Positions 7,603 to 18,400 of a DNA stretch of 50,368 nt are shown in pieces. A program made the position numbers and the translations under genes. The stretch lies in the IMG/VR virus record IMGVR_UViG_3300025102_000050, positions 1 through 50,368 of that record, one strand, 5' to 3'. This DNA comes from a virus. Below the pieces are notes generated by a model. That model was given only the letters and a program-made list of their open reading frames with translations, had not been told where the DNA came from and made no database searches. Every line of letters starts with the position of its first letter. The stretch's first letter is position 1.

Positions 7603-10034
7603 GAGACGTAAAAATAAACATTTCATCTGCAGGTTTCCCAAGTCAGTTTGTATCGGATGCCGAAAAGGCTACGGACGAATTTGGATTACAGATTGGACAG
7701 GCCATTCAATATGAATGGTTTAAGAAAGACGGGCAACAATGCAGATTCTACAGTCAATGGAGAGACTTCAATAAATTAAGACTATACGCAAGAGGCGAGC
7801 AGTCTGTTGCAAAATACAAAAATGAACTTGCTATAGATGGTGACCTATCTTATCTTAATTTAGATTGGACACCTGTACCTGTTATACCAAAATTTGTTGA
7901 CATTGTTGTTAATGGAATGTCAGACAGATTATTCAAGGTAAAGGCTTACGCTCAAGATGCGCTTTCTCAAGCAAAGCGTAGCAAATATCAAGACATGGTT
8001 GAGGGGCAAATGGTGGCTAAAGATACACTTAACATTATAAAGGATAAGACAGGAGCTAATCCTTTTATAATAGACCCCGAGGAGCTTCCAAACACAGATG
8101 AAGAGCTTTCGTTGTACATGCAACTTAACTACAAGCCGGCGATTGAAATAGCTGAAGAAGAAGCCATAAACACTTTGCTCGAAGAAAATCATTATGAAGA
8201 CATAAGAAAAAGATGTGATTATGACTTGGCCACTTTGGGTGTAAGCATGGCAAAACACAACTTTCTGAAAGGAGCAGGAGTAGAAGTGGAGTATGTAGAC
8301 CCTGCTAATGTCGTTTATAGTTATACAGAAGACCCATATTTTAAAGATTGCTTTTATTGGGGAGAAATTAAAGTATTGCCTATTGTTGAGCTTTTAAAGA
8401 TAGACCCTTCATTAACAAGAGAGGATTTAGAGGAGATAGGTAAATACAGTCAAAGTTGGTACAACTATTACAATGTTGCTCAGTACTATGAGAACGATAT
8501 TTTTTATAGAGACACAGTTACTGTTATGTACTTCAACTACAAGACCACAAAGAAAATGGTCTACAAGAAGAAAATTCTTGAGACAGGTGGTTCTAAAGTT
8601 TTAGAAAAGGATGATACTTTCAATCCTCCACAAGAGATGATGGATGAAGGTAGGTTTGAAAGATTTGAAAAAACTATTGATGTTTGGTACGATGGAGTTA
8701 TGGTTATGGGAACTAACATTTTGCTAAAATGGGAGTTGGCTCATAACATGGTTCGTCCAAAATCATCAAGTCAACATGCGTTGCCAAACTATGTAGCAGT
8801 TGCTCCAAGAATGTACAAAGGTGTTATTGAATCATTGGTTAGAAGAATGATTCCTTTTGCTGATTTGATTCAAATAACTCACTTAAAACTTCAGCAAGTA
8901 ATATCTAAAGTTGTCCCCGATGGTGTGTATATAGATGCTGATGGATTAAACGAAGTGGATTTAGGAACAGGACAAGCATATAACCCCGAAGACGCTTTAC
9001 GTATGTACTTTCAAACGGGTAGTGTTATTGGAAGGAGTTACACTCAAGACGGTGACTTTAATCAAGGGAAGGTTCCTATTAAAGAGCTTCAGTCTTCGTC
9101 CGGAGCAAGTAAAACTCAGATGCTTTTAACAAACTACAATCATTATCTAAATATGATTAGAACTGTTACAGGTCTTAATGAAGCTCGTGACGCATCTACA
9201 CCGGACCCTAATTCATTAGTTGGTCTTCAAAAACTTGCAGCATTAAATTCAAACACTGCAACTCGACATATACTTGACGGCAGTCTTTATATATTCAGAA
9301 GCCTGTCTGAAGCATTAACATACCGAGTAGCGGATATATTAGAATATTCAGACTTCAAGGATGACTTTGTAAATAAAATAGGTAAGTACAATGTGAGTAT
9401 ACTTGGTGATATATCTGACCTGTATATATATGATTTCGGAATATTTATTGAAGTTAGTCCGGATGAAGAAGAGCAAGCACAGCTTGAACAAAATATTCAG
9501 ATGGCTTTACAGAAGCAAGACATAAATCTTGAAGATGCTATTGATATTAGAGAGCTTAAAAATATAAAGCTTGCAAATCAATTACTCAAAGTAAAGCGAG
9601 TTCAAAAGGAAGAAAAAGAAATAAAAAAGCAAAAAGAGTTACAACAAAACCAAGCGCAACTCAATATGCAGTCACAGCAAATGGCGGCTCAAACTGCTAT
9701 GGAAAAACAGCAAGTAGAGATTCAAGGCAAAATGCAGCTTAAACAAGCTGAAGTGGCATTTGAGATTGAGAAGCTTAAGAACGAAGCACAGCTCAAAAGA
9801 GAGCTTATGCAGACTGAGTTTGATTTTAACATGCAGCTTAGAGATATAAGTGAAAATGCTTTGCAGAGCAGAGAGACACAAAGAGAAGATGCTAAATCAC
9901 AACGTATAAGTCAACAAAATACTCAGCAGTCTAAACTGATAGACCAAAGGAAAAATAATTTACCTCCAATGAAGTTTGAATCTAACGAGGACAGTCTTGA
10001 CGGATTTGATATGGCAGAATTTGAGCCTAGATAG
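7599..10034 (+). CDS. Portal protein (811 aa)
   Basis: The dodecameric ring at the packaging vertex, through which DNA enters and leaves. Supporting signs are its position directly after terL with an ATGA overlap, its length, and the portal-like central part. That part includes WTPVPVIPKFVDIVVNGMSD (about 89-108) and ALPNYVAVAPRMYKGVIESLVRR (split). The C-terminal 150 residues are a long Gln/Lys/Glu coiled coil (about 625-770: QKQDINLEDAIDI to NFNMQLRDISENALQSRE), like the barrel or internal tunnel helices of podovirus portals. No palindrome occurs inside this gene. The call is strong by synteny and by similarity to crAss-like portals, though no single catalytic motif exists. Confidence 0.87.
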   Translation: MRDVKINISSAGFPSQFVSDAEKATDEFGLQIGQAIQYEWFKKDGQQCRFYSQWRDFNKLRLYARGEQSVAKYKNELAIDGDLSYLNLDWTPVPVIPKFVDIVVNGMSDRLFKVKAYAQDALSQAKRSKYQDMVEGQMVAKDTLNIIKDKTGANPFIIDPEELPNTDEELSLYMQLNYKPAIEIAEEEAINTLLEENHYEDIRKRCDYDLATLGVSMAKHNFLKGAGVEVEYVDPANVVYSYTEDPYFKDCFYWGEIKVLPIVELLKIDPSLTREDLEEIGKYSQSWYNYYNVAQYYENDIFYRDTVTVMYFNYKTTKKMVYKKKILETGGSKVLEKDDTFNPPQEMMDEGRFERFEKTIDVWYDGVMVMGTNILLKWELAHNMVRPKSSSQHALPNYVAVAPRMYKGVIESLVRRMIPFADLIQITHLKLQQVISKVVPDGVYIDADGLNEVDLGTGQAYNPEDALRMYFQTGSVIGRSYTQDGDFNQGKVPIKELQSSSGASKTQMLLTNYNHYLNMIRTVTGLNEARDASTPDPNSLVGLQKLAALNSNTATRHILDGSLYIFRSLSEALTYRVADILEYSDFKDDFVNKIGKYNVSILGDISDLYIYDFGIFIEVSPDEEEQAQLEQNIQMALQKQDINLEDAIDIRELKNIKLANQLLKVKRVQKEEKEIKKQKELQQNQAQLNMQSQQMAAQTAMEKQQVEIQGKMQLKQAEVAFEIEKLKNEAQLKRELMQTEFDFNMQLRDISENALQSRETQREDAKSQRISQQNTQQSKLIDQRKNNLPPMKFESNEDSLDGFDMAEFEPR

Positions 10035-10062
10035 TTAAATAAATTACAAAAAAAATTATTAC

Positions 10063-10070
10063 TAAATTTG
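10063..10070 (+). promoter_or_regulatory. Bacteroidetes -7 promoter box (TAAATTTG)
   Basis: TAAATTTG fits TAnnTTTG and is 15 bases before the ATG of the scaffold-like gene, in an AT-rich gap of 51 bases after the portal stop. It would give separate transcription of the scaffold and capsid genes. No clear -33 element is seen. Confidence 0.55.
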
Positions 10071-10085
10071 TAAAAATTAAATTAA

Positions 10086-11222
10086 ATGGAAATTAAAGTA
10101 AGAGAAGTTGGTGGTTCTGAAGAGAAATCACGAGCTGAAGTTGAGCAAGAATTATTAGACAAGGCTGAAAAAGATAATTTTGGAGAAGACAACGCTAACA
10201 CTGATGGAGTGGAAACAAGCACTGAGAGTGCCACCACCACGGAAGAGCAAGAAGACTTACAGCCGAAAGAAGAAACACAAACTCAATCCTCAGAGTTAAA
10301 TGAGGAGGACGTTCTTTTATATATTAAAAATAGGTACGATAAGCAGATAGACTCTGTGGGGCAGTTGTTTGATGAGAAAGAATCAAACCAAGAACTCCCC
10401 GAAGATGTTGCTGCTTATTTTGAGTACAAGAAAAAAACAGGACGTGGAATTGAAGACTATGTTAAATTGAACCAAGACTTCGATTCTATGGACGAAAACA
10501 CTTTGCTAAAGAACTACCTTCTATCTACGGAGGAAGGTTTAGATTCTGATGATGTTGATGTTTTGTTGGATGACTACACGTATGACGAAGAAGTTGATGA
10601 CGAAACGGATATTAAGAAAATAAAGTTAGCAAAGAAAAAAGCGATTGGAAGAGCCAAGAAATATTTCAATGAGCAAAAAGAGATGTATAAACAACCCCTT
10701 GAGTCAAGCACGGTTGATGTCTCTGAAAGTGAAAAGGAAGAACGCGAGGCATATAACCAATATTTAGAACAGGCAAAGAGCTTTGAAGAGGAACAAAAAC
10801 GGAGACGTGATTGGTTCGTGGAAAAGACAAACGAGGTATTCTCAGATTTCAAAGGTTTTGATTTCAAAGTAGGAGAAGACCAAGTGTTGACTTACATTCC
10901 CACAAACGCAGAAGAGCTGAAAAAACGAAACTTAGACACGAACAATTTTATGAAAAGGTTCGTTGACGAGAATGGTTTGATTAGTGATGCTGCAGGATTT
11001 CACAGAGCTTTAGCTATAGCATCAAATCCCGAAAGATATGCCAAGTTCTTTTATGAACAAGGTTTATCAGCAGGCACTGAGGATGTTACGAGAAAGATGA
11101 AAAACATAAATATGTCTGAACGTAAAGCACCCGAAGTGAGCACAAAAGGAGGCGTGCAAGTAAGGTCTTTGAACCCCGACAATGGTCGAGGCTTGAAGAT
11201 AAAAAAAATAAAAAGAGTATAA
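10086..11222 (+). CDS. Scaffolding-like head protein (378 aa)
   Basis: Placed between portal and major capsid protein, where scaffolds are found. The N-terminal 80 residues are very acidic and Thr/Gln/Glu-rich (low complexity). The rest is highly charged and helical with coiled-coil character (about residues 165-265), and the C-terminus is strongly basic (GRGLKIKKIKRV). Acidic, helical, with a basic tail that contacts the capsid is the usual build of scaffolds. It also resembles the conserved structural gene upstream of the capsid gene in crAss-like phages. No protease motif is visible. Function inferred from position and composition. Confidence 0.7.
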   Translation: MEIKVREVGGSEEKSRAEVEQELLDKAEKDNFGEDNANTDGVETSTESATTTEEQEDLQPKEETQTQSSELNEEDVLLYIKNRYDKQIDSVGQLFDEKESNQELPEDVAAYFEYKKKTGRGIEDYVKLNQDFDSMDENTLLKNYLLSTEEGLDSDDVDVLLDDYTYDEEVDDETDIKKIKLAKKKAIGRAKKYFNEQKEMYKQPLESSTVDVSESEKEEREAYNQYLEQAKSFEEEQKRRRDWFVEKTNEVFSDFKGFDFKVGEDQVLTYIPTNAEELKKRNLDTNNFMKRFVDENGLISDAAGFHRALAIASNPERYAKFFYEQGLSAGTEDVTRKMKNINMSERKAPEVSTKGGVQVRSLNPDNGRGLKIKKIKRV

Positions 11223-11244
11223 ACAATTTTAAAAATTAGAAATT

Positions 11245-12681
11245 ATGGCAGTAGATGCTACTCCCGGTTTTGATTTGCAGCCGTCGGCACAACAAGTACC
11301 AACGTCAACAAATTATATAACGAATTTTGATTTCTTGAATCAGTATCTTCCGGATACTTACGAGAAAGAATTTGAGCGATATGGGAATCGCACAATTAGT
11401 TCATTCCTAAGATTAGTTGGAGCAGAGATGCCTTCTAACTCTGACTTAGTAAAATGGGCAGAACAAGGAAGACTTCATACTAAGTATGTAGATTGTAATT
11501 CCGGTGGTGGAGCAACAGACTCTACTGCAACTATAACTGTTAACGATACAGGTGTACCCGGATTTACGGCTACTAACGGTATCGCAGTTCGTGTAGGACA
11601 AACAGTTATGATTACGGACAATGCAGGTGGTGGATTCAATAAAGCCATCATTACAGATGTTGACCTTGGAGCTAACGAGTTTGATGTTGCTTACTATGAG
11701 AGTGCAGGTCAAGCGTTTGCAGGTGGTCCCGGAACCTCTTGTACTGTGTTTATCTATGGTTCTGAGTTCAAGAAAGGAACAGAGGGAATGGTTGGTTCTT
11801 TAGAGGCTGACGATATCTTCTTTGAGAACTCTCCAATTATCTTGAAAGACAAGTATGCAGTATCGGGTTCTGATATGGCACAGATTGGATGGGTTGAAGT
11901 AACAACTGAGAATGGTGCAACAGGATACCTATGGTACTTGAAGTCTGAGCACGAAACTCGTTTACGTTTCGATGACTACTTGGAAACTTCAATGATTGAA
12001 GCAGTTCCTGCTGAAGCAACAGACGGTGTGAATCCGGATTCCGGAGCTTTAACTGAAGGATTTAAAGGTTCTGAAGGTATCTTCTATTCAGTTCAAACCC
12101 GTGGTAACGTATGGTCCGGTGGTAACCCTGTTGCTCTTGCTGACTTTGATGCTGTTATCTCAAGATTGGACAAGCAAGGAGCTATCGAGGAGAATGTTAT
12201 TTTCCTTGACAGAGACTTTGGATTTGATGTTGACGATATGTTAGCGGCTCAAAACTCTTACGGAGCAGGTGGTACATCTTACGGATTGTTTGACAATGAC
12301 GAAGAGATGGCACTAAATCTTGGATTCACAGGATTCCGTAGAGGTTATGACTTCTACAAGTCTGATTGGAAATACCTAAACGACCCAACAATGCGAGGTG
12401 GTTTGCCTACAGGTGCAGGTTCGGGACAGGTAAATGGATTAATGGTTCCTGCAGGTTCTACATCTGTATATGACCAAATCCTTGGAAAGAACGCAAAGCG
12501 TCCATTCCTTCACGTTCGTTACCGAGCTTCAGAAACTGAAGACCGTAGATACAAAACGTGGATTACAGGTTCAGCCGGTGGTGCAATGACATCTTCTTTA
12601 GATGCAATGGAAGTTCACTTCCTTTCTGAAAGATGCGTATGTACTATGGGTGCAAACAACTTCTTCATTTTTGAGGACTAA
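11245..12681 (+). CDS. Major capsid protein
   Basis: 478 residues, following the scaffold gene by 22 bases and ending at a strong terminator, as expected for the most abundant virion protein. The start FDFLNQYLPDTYEKEFERYG... followed by TISSFLRLVGAEMPSNSDLV is typical of the N-terminal arm of crAss-like/Bacteroidetes podovirus capsid proteins. Long Gly- and Ala-rich beta regions follow, with an extended charged segment near KSEHETRLRFDDYLETS that could be part of the HK97-type spine/P domain. Codon use is cleaner (more GGT, CGT, AAC) than in neighbouring genes, as in highly expressed genes. No separate decoration domain is obvious. Confidence 0.85.
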   Translation: MAVDATPGFDLQPSAQQVPTSTNYITNFDFLNQYLPDTYEKEFERYGNRTISSFLRLVGAEMPSNSDLVKWAEQGRLHTKYVDCNSGGGATDSTATITVNDTGVPGFTATNGIAVRVGQTVMITDNAGGGFNKAIITDVDLGANEFDVAYYESAGQAFAGGPGTSCTVFIYGSEFKKGTEGMVGSLEADDIFFENSPIILKDKYAVSGSDMAQIGWVEVTTENGATGYLWYLKSEHETRLRFDDYLETSMIEAVPAEATDGVNPDSGALTEGFKGSEGIFYSVQTRGNVWSGGNPVALADFDAVISRLDKQGAIEENVIFLDRDFGFDVDDMLAAQNSYGAGGTSYGLFDNDEEMALNLGFTGFRRGYDFYKSDWKYLNDPTMRGGLPTGAGSGQVNGLMVPAGSTSVYDQILGKNAKRPFLHVRYRASETEDRRYKTWITGSAGGAMTSSLDAMEVHFLSERCVCTMGANNFFIFED

Positions 12682-12696
12682 GAGTTGATACAACAC

Positions 12697-12728
12697 AAGG
12701 GAGTGTCTTTGACGACACTCCCTTTTTT
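12697..12728 (+). terminator. Intrinsic terminator after the capsid gene (palindrome copy 2)
   Basis: The arms AAGGGAGTGTC and GACACTCCCTT enclose the 6-base loop TTTGAC and are followed by a run of six T. This is the dispersed palindrome (12699-12722) put to use as a Rho-independent terminator, 15 bases after the capsid stop. Confidence 0.85.
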
Positions 12729-12751
12729 AAGATTAAATTAAATTCAATACA

Positions 12752-13501
12752 ATGAAAAAAGAAAAACAATACGTTGATAAGACGTACAGATTAATGAGGG
12801 ATGAAGCACCCCTATCTTTTATGCTTCCCGTCCGAAACTCAAGAAGAAGTCCACTTCTACATTTTGACGAGGACAAAGGAATTAACAGAGCACTTCGCTA
12901 CGCAGTAAACCAAAAGTCACCTTTTGAAGATGAGCAAGATGGCAATGCTATAGTAGAGCCTATTATTTTTGAAGATGGTATGTTAAGAGTTCCAAGAGCT
13001 AACCAAGTTTTGCAAGAGTTTTTACATTATCATCCTTTAAATGGAAAAAGATTTGAAGAGGTAAATGATGAGAAAGATGCTCAAGAGCAAGTTGATAATC
13101 TTAATGCGGAAGTCGATGCTTTAGTTGAGGCAAGAAAACTTACCGTAGAGCAACTTGAAACTATGGGTAGAGTTATGATTGGTTCGGGAGCGGCAAACAT
13201 GACTACTTCTGAGCTTCGTAGAGACATGTTAATCTATGCAAAACGAGACCCAAAGGGATTCATCAGCGCAGTATCAGACCCGCAAATAAAATTGCAATCT
13301 AATGTTCAGAGATTTTTTGATGAAAGCTTATTGGGTTTTAGAAATCAAAAGAAAGAAGTATATTTTAATCTTCCCGGAAATAAAAAAAGAATGATGACAA
13401 TTCCTTTTGGAGAAGACCCGATGTATGTGGTTACATCTTACTTTCAAACCGATGAAGGTGTAGAAATACTTGAGCATCTTGAGAAACATTTGGAAGAATA
13501 G
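12752..13501 (+). CDS. Hypothetical head protein (249 aa)
   Basis: Not assigned to a named family, but crAss-like phages commonly have an unknown structural gene just after the capsid gene, and this is in that place. The protein is soluble and rich in charged residues. It has a long helical segment (about residues 108-150, 'DEKDAQEQVDNLNAEVDALVEARKL' region) and a C-terminal part with a strand-rich block (KKEVYFNLPGNKKRMMTIPFG). The gene lies between two terminators, with the one at 13521 following 19 bases after the stop, so its mRNA is probably short. No promoter box matching TAnnTTTG is seen just upstream, so some read-through from the capsid transcript may feed it. Confidence 0.75.
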   Translation: MKKEKQYVDKTYRLMRDEAPLSFMLPVRNSRRSPLLHFDEDKGINRALRYAVNQKSPFEDEQDGNAIVEPIIFEDGMLRVPRANQVLQEFLHYHPLNGKRFEEVNDEKDAQEQVDNLNAEVDALVEARKLTVEQLETMGRVMIGSGAANMTTSELRRDMLIYAKRDPKGFISAVSDPQIKLQSNVQRFFDESLLGFRNQKKEVYFNLPGNKKRMMTIPFGEDPMYVVTSYFQTDEGVEILEHLEKHLEE

Positions 13502-13520
13502 TTTTTATATCTTTATTGAA

Positions 13521-13550
13521 AGAGGGCTTTTAAGAGGCCCTCTTTTTTTT
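13521..13550 (+). terminator. Intrinsic terminator
   Basis: AGAGGGC and GCCCTCT form a 7-bp stem around a 9-base loop, followed by a run of T. It is unrelated in sequence to the dispersed palindrome and ends the head-gene segment just before the next promoter box. Confidence 0.88.
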
Positions 13551-13554
13551 TACT

Positions 13555-13562
13555 TATCTTTG
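13555..13562 (+). promoter_or_regulatory. Bacteroidetes -7 promoter box (TATCTTTG)
   Basis: Exact TATCTTTG immediately after the terminator T-run and 17 bases before the next ATG. Terminator followed at once by promoter marks a transcription unit boundary between head and neck/tail genes. Confidence 0.72.
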
Positions 13563-13579
13563 TGTAAAGAAGATAACGA

Positions 13580-14527
13580 ATGATTAACTCAGTAAGAAAT
13601 ACAGTTCTATCTATACTGAACAAGAACAATTACGGATACATATCTCCATCAGATTTTAATCTATTTGCCAAACAAGCGCAGATGGATATATTTGAGGACT
13701 ACTTTTATCAGTACAACTATCAAATACAAAAGGAAAACGCTAGACAATCCGGTACGGGGTACGCGGACATCAAGAAAGGATACGAAGAGGTTATTGAAAT
13801 GTTTTCAGAAACAAAATATCTTACATCAAATTCCAACAATATATTCTTTTTGCCTGCTCCCCTATATACAGGAGACGATTATTATTTAATAAACAAGGTT
13901 TTAGGTTTTGAGACAGAGGTTACAACAGGTGCTGCAACATTGGTATCAGCAGGACAGCTTGTAGATGCTGTTGCTTCTTTTTTATCTGAAGTTCAAATTG
14001 GCGATGTGGTTGTAAACTCAAGACCTACGCCACCTATTTCTGCCACAGTTACATCTATAGTAGACAATACTACTTTAAATTTATCTGCAGGTATATTCGA
14101 CGATGTTTTAGACCTTGGAGCCGAGTACAGCATATTTAAACCAAAGCAAAACGAACTTGAAAAAGTTACGTTAAGTAAGATAACAATGCTAAACAATTCT
14201 ATGTTGACTGCACCATCTAAAATGTTTCCCGCATATACACAAGAGATAGACAAGCTTACAGCCTATCCATCTGCGATAAACTCGGGTGTTCTGTGTCAAT
14301 ATTTTAGATACCCCAAAGACCCTAAATGGACATTTGTTCAGCTTACCGATGGTGAACCGTCATTCGACTCAAGTCAACCGGACTTTCAAGATTTTGAACT
14401 CCCTAATGACGATGAACCTTCTTTAATTATGAAGATACTTCAATACGCAGGTATGTCCATAAGAGAGATTCAAGCAGTACAATTTGGACAAGCACAAGAC
14501 CAAGAGGATTCACAAGAAGAAAGATAA
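13580..14527 (+). CDS. Head-tail connector/neck-type protein (315 aa)
   Basis: First gene of the tail unit, driven by the box at 13555. The N-terminus (NSVRNTVLSILNKNNYGYISPSDFNLFAKQAQMDIFEDYF) is helical and matches the pattern of an unknown structural protein that follows the capsid region in crAss-like phages. A central beta-rich insertion (about 113-190, 'TLVSAGQLVDAVASF...IGDVVVNS...ATVTSIV') resembles the small beta module in the capsid protein and the 154-residue protein. The C-terminus is acidic and Gln-rich (QAQDQEDSQEER). Position between capsid and tail proteins suggests a connector or tail tubular role. Confidence 0.72.
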   Translation: MINSVRNTVLSILNKNNYGYISPSDFNLFAKQAQMDIFEDYFYQYNYQIQKENARQSGTGYADIKKGYEEVIEMFSETKYLTSNSNNIFFLPAPLYTGDDYYLINKVLGFETEVTTGAATLVSAGQLVDAVASFLSEVQIGDVVVNSRPTPPISATVTSIVDNTTLNLSAGIFDDVLDLGAEYSIFKPKQNELEKVTLSKITMLNNSMLTAPSKMFPAYTQEIDKLTAYPSAINSGVLCQYFRYPKDPKWTFVQLTDGEPSFDSSQPDFQDFELPNDDEPSLIMKILQYAGMSIREIQAVQFGQAQDQEDSQEER

Positions 14528-14530
14528 ACT

Positions 14531-15454
14531 ATGGCATATATTACAGCATATCAATACTACGAGAACAACGGAAACAATCCGGAAAATGCAAATTGGGGCT
14601 CCTATCAGTACGTTAGTCTATATGACATTGTAAACAATTTTATGTTGATGTATAGTGGTAACCATAGCCTCGTGAATAATGAAGAAAGATACAAGGTTTT
14701 ATTTCACGCTAAGCGAGGTATACAAGAACTTAACTACGATGCTTTCAAAGAAATAAAGATATTAGAGCTTGACGTGTGTGATAGTTTGAGATTTGTTTTA
14801 CCTCCCGACTTTGTTAATTGGGTAAGAATATCTATATATCAAAATGGAGTTCTTAGACCATTGACGGAAAACATTCAGACTAACTACAGTGATGCTTATC
14901 TTCAAGATAACAACTGTAGAATTTTGTTTGACGAAGATGGAAATATCCTCAAGCCGGAAAATTCTAATTTAGATTTCGATAGAATAATGGGTAGCAAAAG
15001 GTCAATCTATCTAAATCAAAACAGTGTATACAACAACTATGAAGGTTGGAATATTGATGGGACTTGGTATTTTGACTACAGCATTGGAGCAAGGTTTGGA
15101 TTAAACACGGAAACGGCAAATATAAATCCCACATTTAAAATAGATAAAAAGGGCGGTGTGATTAATTTCAGCTCTGATATGGCTAATCAACAATGTGTAC
15201 TTGAGTATGTGTCTGATGGCATGGAAGGTGGTGATGATACATTGGTTAGTGTTAATAAGTTGTTTGAAGACTACATATATGCCTACATTGAGTACAATAT
15301 TCTTAGCTCAAAAATTGGTACACCCGAATATATCATTGCAAGGCTTAGAAAAAAATCTACAGCTTTGTTGAGAAATGCTAAAATTAGAATAAGCAACATC
15401 CATCCCGGAAGACTATTAATGAATCTTCGAGGAAGAGACAAGATGATTAAATAG
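14531..15454 (+). CDS. Tail tubular-like/neck protein (307 aa)
   Basis: Starts 3 bases after the previous stop. It shows the pattern of a podovirus tubular/connector protein: an aromatic-rich N-terminus (AYITAYQYYENNGNNPENAN), then 'RYKVLFHAKRGIQELNYDAFKEIKILELDV..SLRFVLPPDFVNWVRI'. This is a common module in which a helix pair is followed by 'LPPDFV.WVRI'. The C-terminus is basic (GRLLMNLRGRDKMIK). The same order (tubular protein, then very large stabilization protein) is found in crAss-like phages. It would sit between the portal and the tail hub. Confidence 0.78.
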   Translation: MAYITAYQYYENNGNNPENANWGSYQYVSLYDIVNNFMLMYSGNHSLVNNEERYKVLFHAKRGIQELNYDAFKEIKILELDVCDSLRFVLPPDFVNWVRISIYQNGVLRPLTENIQTNYSDAYLQDNNCRILFDEDGNILKPENSNLDFDRIMGSKRSIYLNQNSVYNNYEGWNIDGTWYFDYSIGARFGLNTETANINPTFKIDKKGGVINFSSDMANQQCVLEYVSDGMEGGDDTLVSVNKLFEDYIYAYIEYNILSSKIGTPEYIIARLRKKSTALLRNAKIRISNIHPGRLLMNLRGRDKMIK

Positions 15455-15457
15455 AAT

Positions 15458-18400
15458 ATGGCAAATTTAAAAAGGAACTTTATAGCAGGCAGAATGAATA
15501 AGGCTGTCGATGAAAGGCTTGTACCTAACGGACAGTATATTGATGCAATGAATGTTAGGCTTGGCTCTACGGAGGCATCAGAAATAGGTTCAGTTGAAAA
15601 CTCAAAGGGAAACACTCAGATTACAGAACTTAAATACAACGGCACAGCTTTAAGCTCTGATGCAAAATGTATAGGAGCGTATGAAGATAGTGCCAACGAA
15701 ACTATATATTGGTTTGTACATGACTCTTCTTTTACAGGGGCAGGTGCGGGAGCCACGGGGAAACTTGACATGATTGTCTCCATGAATGTAAACACAGAGG
15801 TAATTACCTATCACGTCATTAGTGTAAAAAATGGTTCAACAAACAACACCACCTTAAATTTTAACCCTGCATATTTAGTTAATGGCGTTAATATGGCAGG
15901 TCAAGATTTGTTAATTTTTACTGACAATATAAATCCACCAAGGATGATTAATGTTAGAAAAAATTATGAAGACCCTACGGGAGCACCTTTAATAGACCAA
16001 TTTACTGAAGAGGAAATACTTGTAATAAAAAAACCACCTGTCACATCACCTTCTATTCAAACGAATGTAATACCCGGTAATGATGATTTTATAAAAGAAA
16101 GGTTTCTTTGCTTTTCCTATAGATACAGATATGCTGACAATCAATATTCAGCTACTTCTCAGTTCAGTGAGCCCGCTTTTGTACCCGATGTATTTAATGT
16201 AACTATAGCCACTTTTCTAAACGAAGGGATGCAGAATGAAGATAACAATGTAATCATCACTATGGACACCGGTGGCCCGTTAGTCGTTGGTTTTGACTTG
16301 TTATATAAAGAGTCTACCAACTCTGTTGTTAGAGTAGTTCAAAAGTTTAACAAACTTGTAGATGGTATAGCTGACAATACAACGTTTACCTATGACTTTA
16401 GTAATTACAAAGTGTTTACGGTTCTACCGGATTCTGAAATCCTAAGAACCTATGACAACGTTCCATTACTAGCAAGGGCTCAGACCCTTATGGGGAATCG
16501 TCTTGTTTATGGAAACTATGTGGAGGGTTATGACTTGAAAGATAAAAATGGTAACAATGTAAATTTTGATTTCTCCACATCCCTTACTACAAGCGAAGTT
16601 TCTTCTGTTAACTTGGGAACTATATTTGGAAACCGAATATACACTGCAGACCCGTTAGTTGGACCACAGACAATAACCAATTCTACAATGAGGATTTTTT
16701 TGGGACCAACTGCAGGAATAGATTTAACTGAAGGCTCCACACTGTCTTTTGATTTTACAATAAGTCACGCAGCTTTTTCAAGCAGCCCCGGTATGAATAA
16801 TCAGCAACCTCCTGTTACTATTAACTTTGAATACACATTAATTGAAACCTTTTTAACGGATGGCACATCAACTGCTGCATATAAACTAGCGACCTCTGCA
16901 GACTTTTTAAACAAGCTTGGCACATCGCTTCCGGGGGGTACTATGAAGCCTGTATATGACGCTGCAAATCCAACTTCTTGTAGTGGGTTTACACTTTCAG
17001 ACATTATTAACTGTGCTATTCAGAACACATTAGATGCAGGAACGGCGACAGAAAGGACAAAGTTTGAGTCGGGGTATGATGATATCCCCGCTAATGGTAA
17101 CCAAGGTGTAGGTAGTTTGGGTGTATACCCTACTGTTGCAAGTGGTGATGTAACTAACGAATTTATTTTTATTAGTCTTCCTGCAATGCGAAGGGTAGAT
17201 AATGTGTCGTCTCCCACAATAGATACATACGAATATTTTCAGTTTTCAAATCCCATAAATACATTCAGCACTACCAACAATCCGCGCAGTCTACATAGTA
17301 ACAGAAACTATGAAGTAGGTATTATATATATGGATGAGTTTAATAGGTCAACCACCGCTTTGGTAAGTACGAACAACTCTGTTCAAGTGCCTTGTGAAAA
17401 CTCTATATTTAAAAACTCAATTAAAGTAGAAATACCACCATCACAACTTGCACCATCTTTTGCTACAAGATATAAGTTTTGTGTTAAGCCGGACCGAAAA
17501 GATTACGAAACTGTTTTCTCTAACTTTTATGTACAGGACCCCACTAATGGAGATACATATATACTTTTGGAGGGGGAGAATACAAGAAAAGTAGAAGAAG
17601 GTGATACTTTAAATGTAAAAAGAGATTCTGTCGGACCTGTCTTAAATTGTGCAGAGATAGTAGTATTAGAGAAAAAAGCGCAATTAGCAGATTTTATGTC
17701 GGCAAATCCACCGGTGGACTCTACAGGTACACCGATTCCTGTTCCTTCGGGGACATATATTAAAATAGGCGTTGGTAATATCAACACAATAATGCCCGAC
17801 GATGCTACAGTAAACCCCGGTCAAAAAAAGGTAAGCAACAATTCTTCTTCCGGAGACCAACCTCTCATGGCTTATGGTGGACTTGGAGGATTTGATATTC
17901 CCACAAGAGCAAGAATAGTTTTAAAGTTTACCTTTGAAAGACTTGGGACAGGACAGGGAACAAATAACTGCGAGAGAAGAATCTACACCTATGAGCGTGT
18001 TTTCTTTTCAAGCCAAAACTACCCGGACATAGTTGATTGGTTCTTGGGTGATTCTATAGCAAACACTTTGAATAGTGGAGACGCATTTACAGGAAATGGT
18101 AGCACTATTACCAATACATTTGACCCTACTGTTACGTCTTCTCCGGCATCGGACTACGGACTACCGACAGGTAGTTTCACAAACTATTATAGGTGGTTTC
18201 GAAATGGAAGCGACATTAGGTTTGTCATGTTAGGCCCACCAAAATGCGGTAACAGTGAAAAGAAAAGGTCATCTATTCGTTGCGAGTGGCAGATATTTCG
18301 CTCAGAGCAGCTTCTTGTTTTTGAAACACAGCCTGCAGATGCAGCTCCCGACCTGTGGTATGAAGACTCAGACTCTTATGCCATAGACCAATCGACAGGA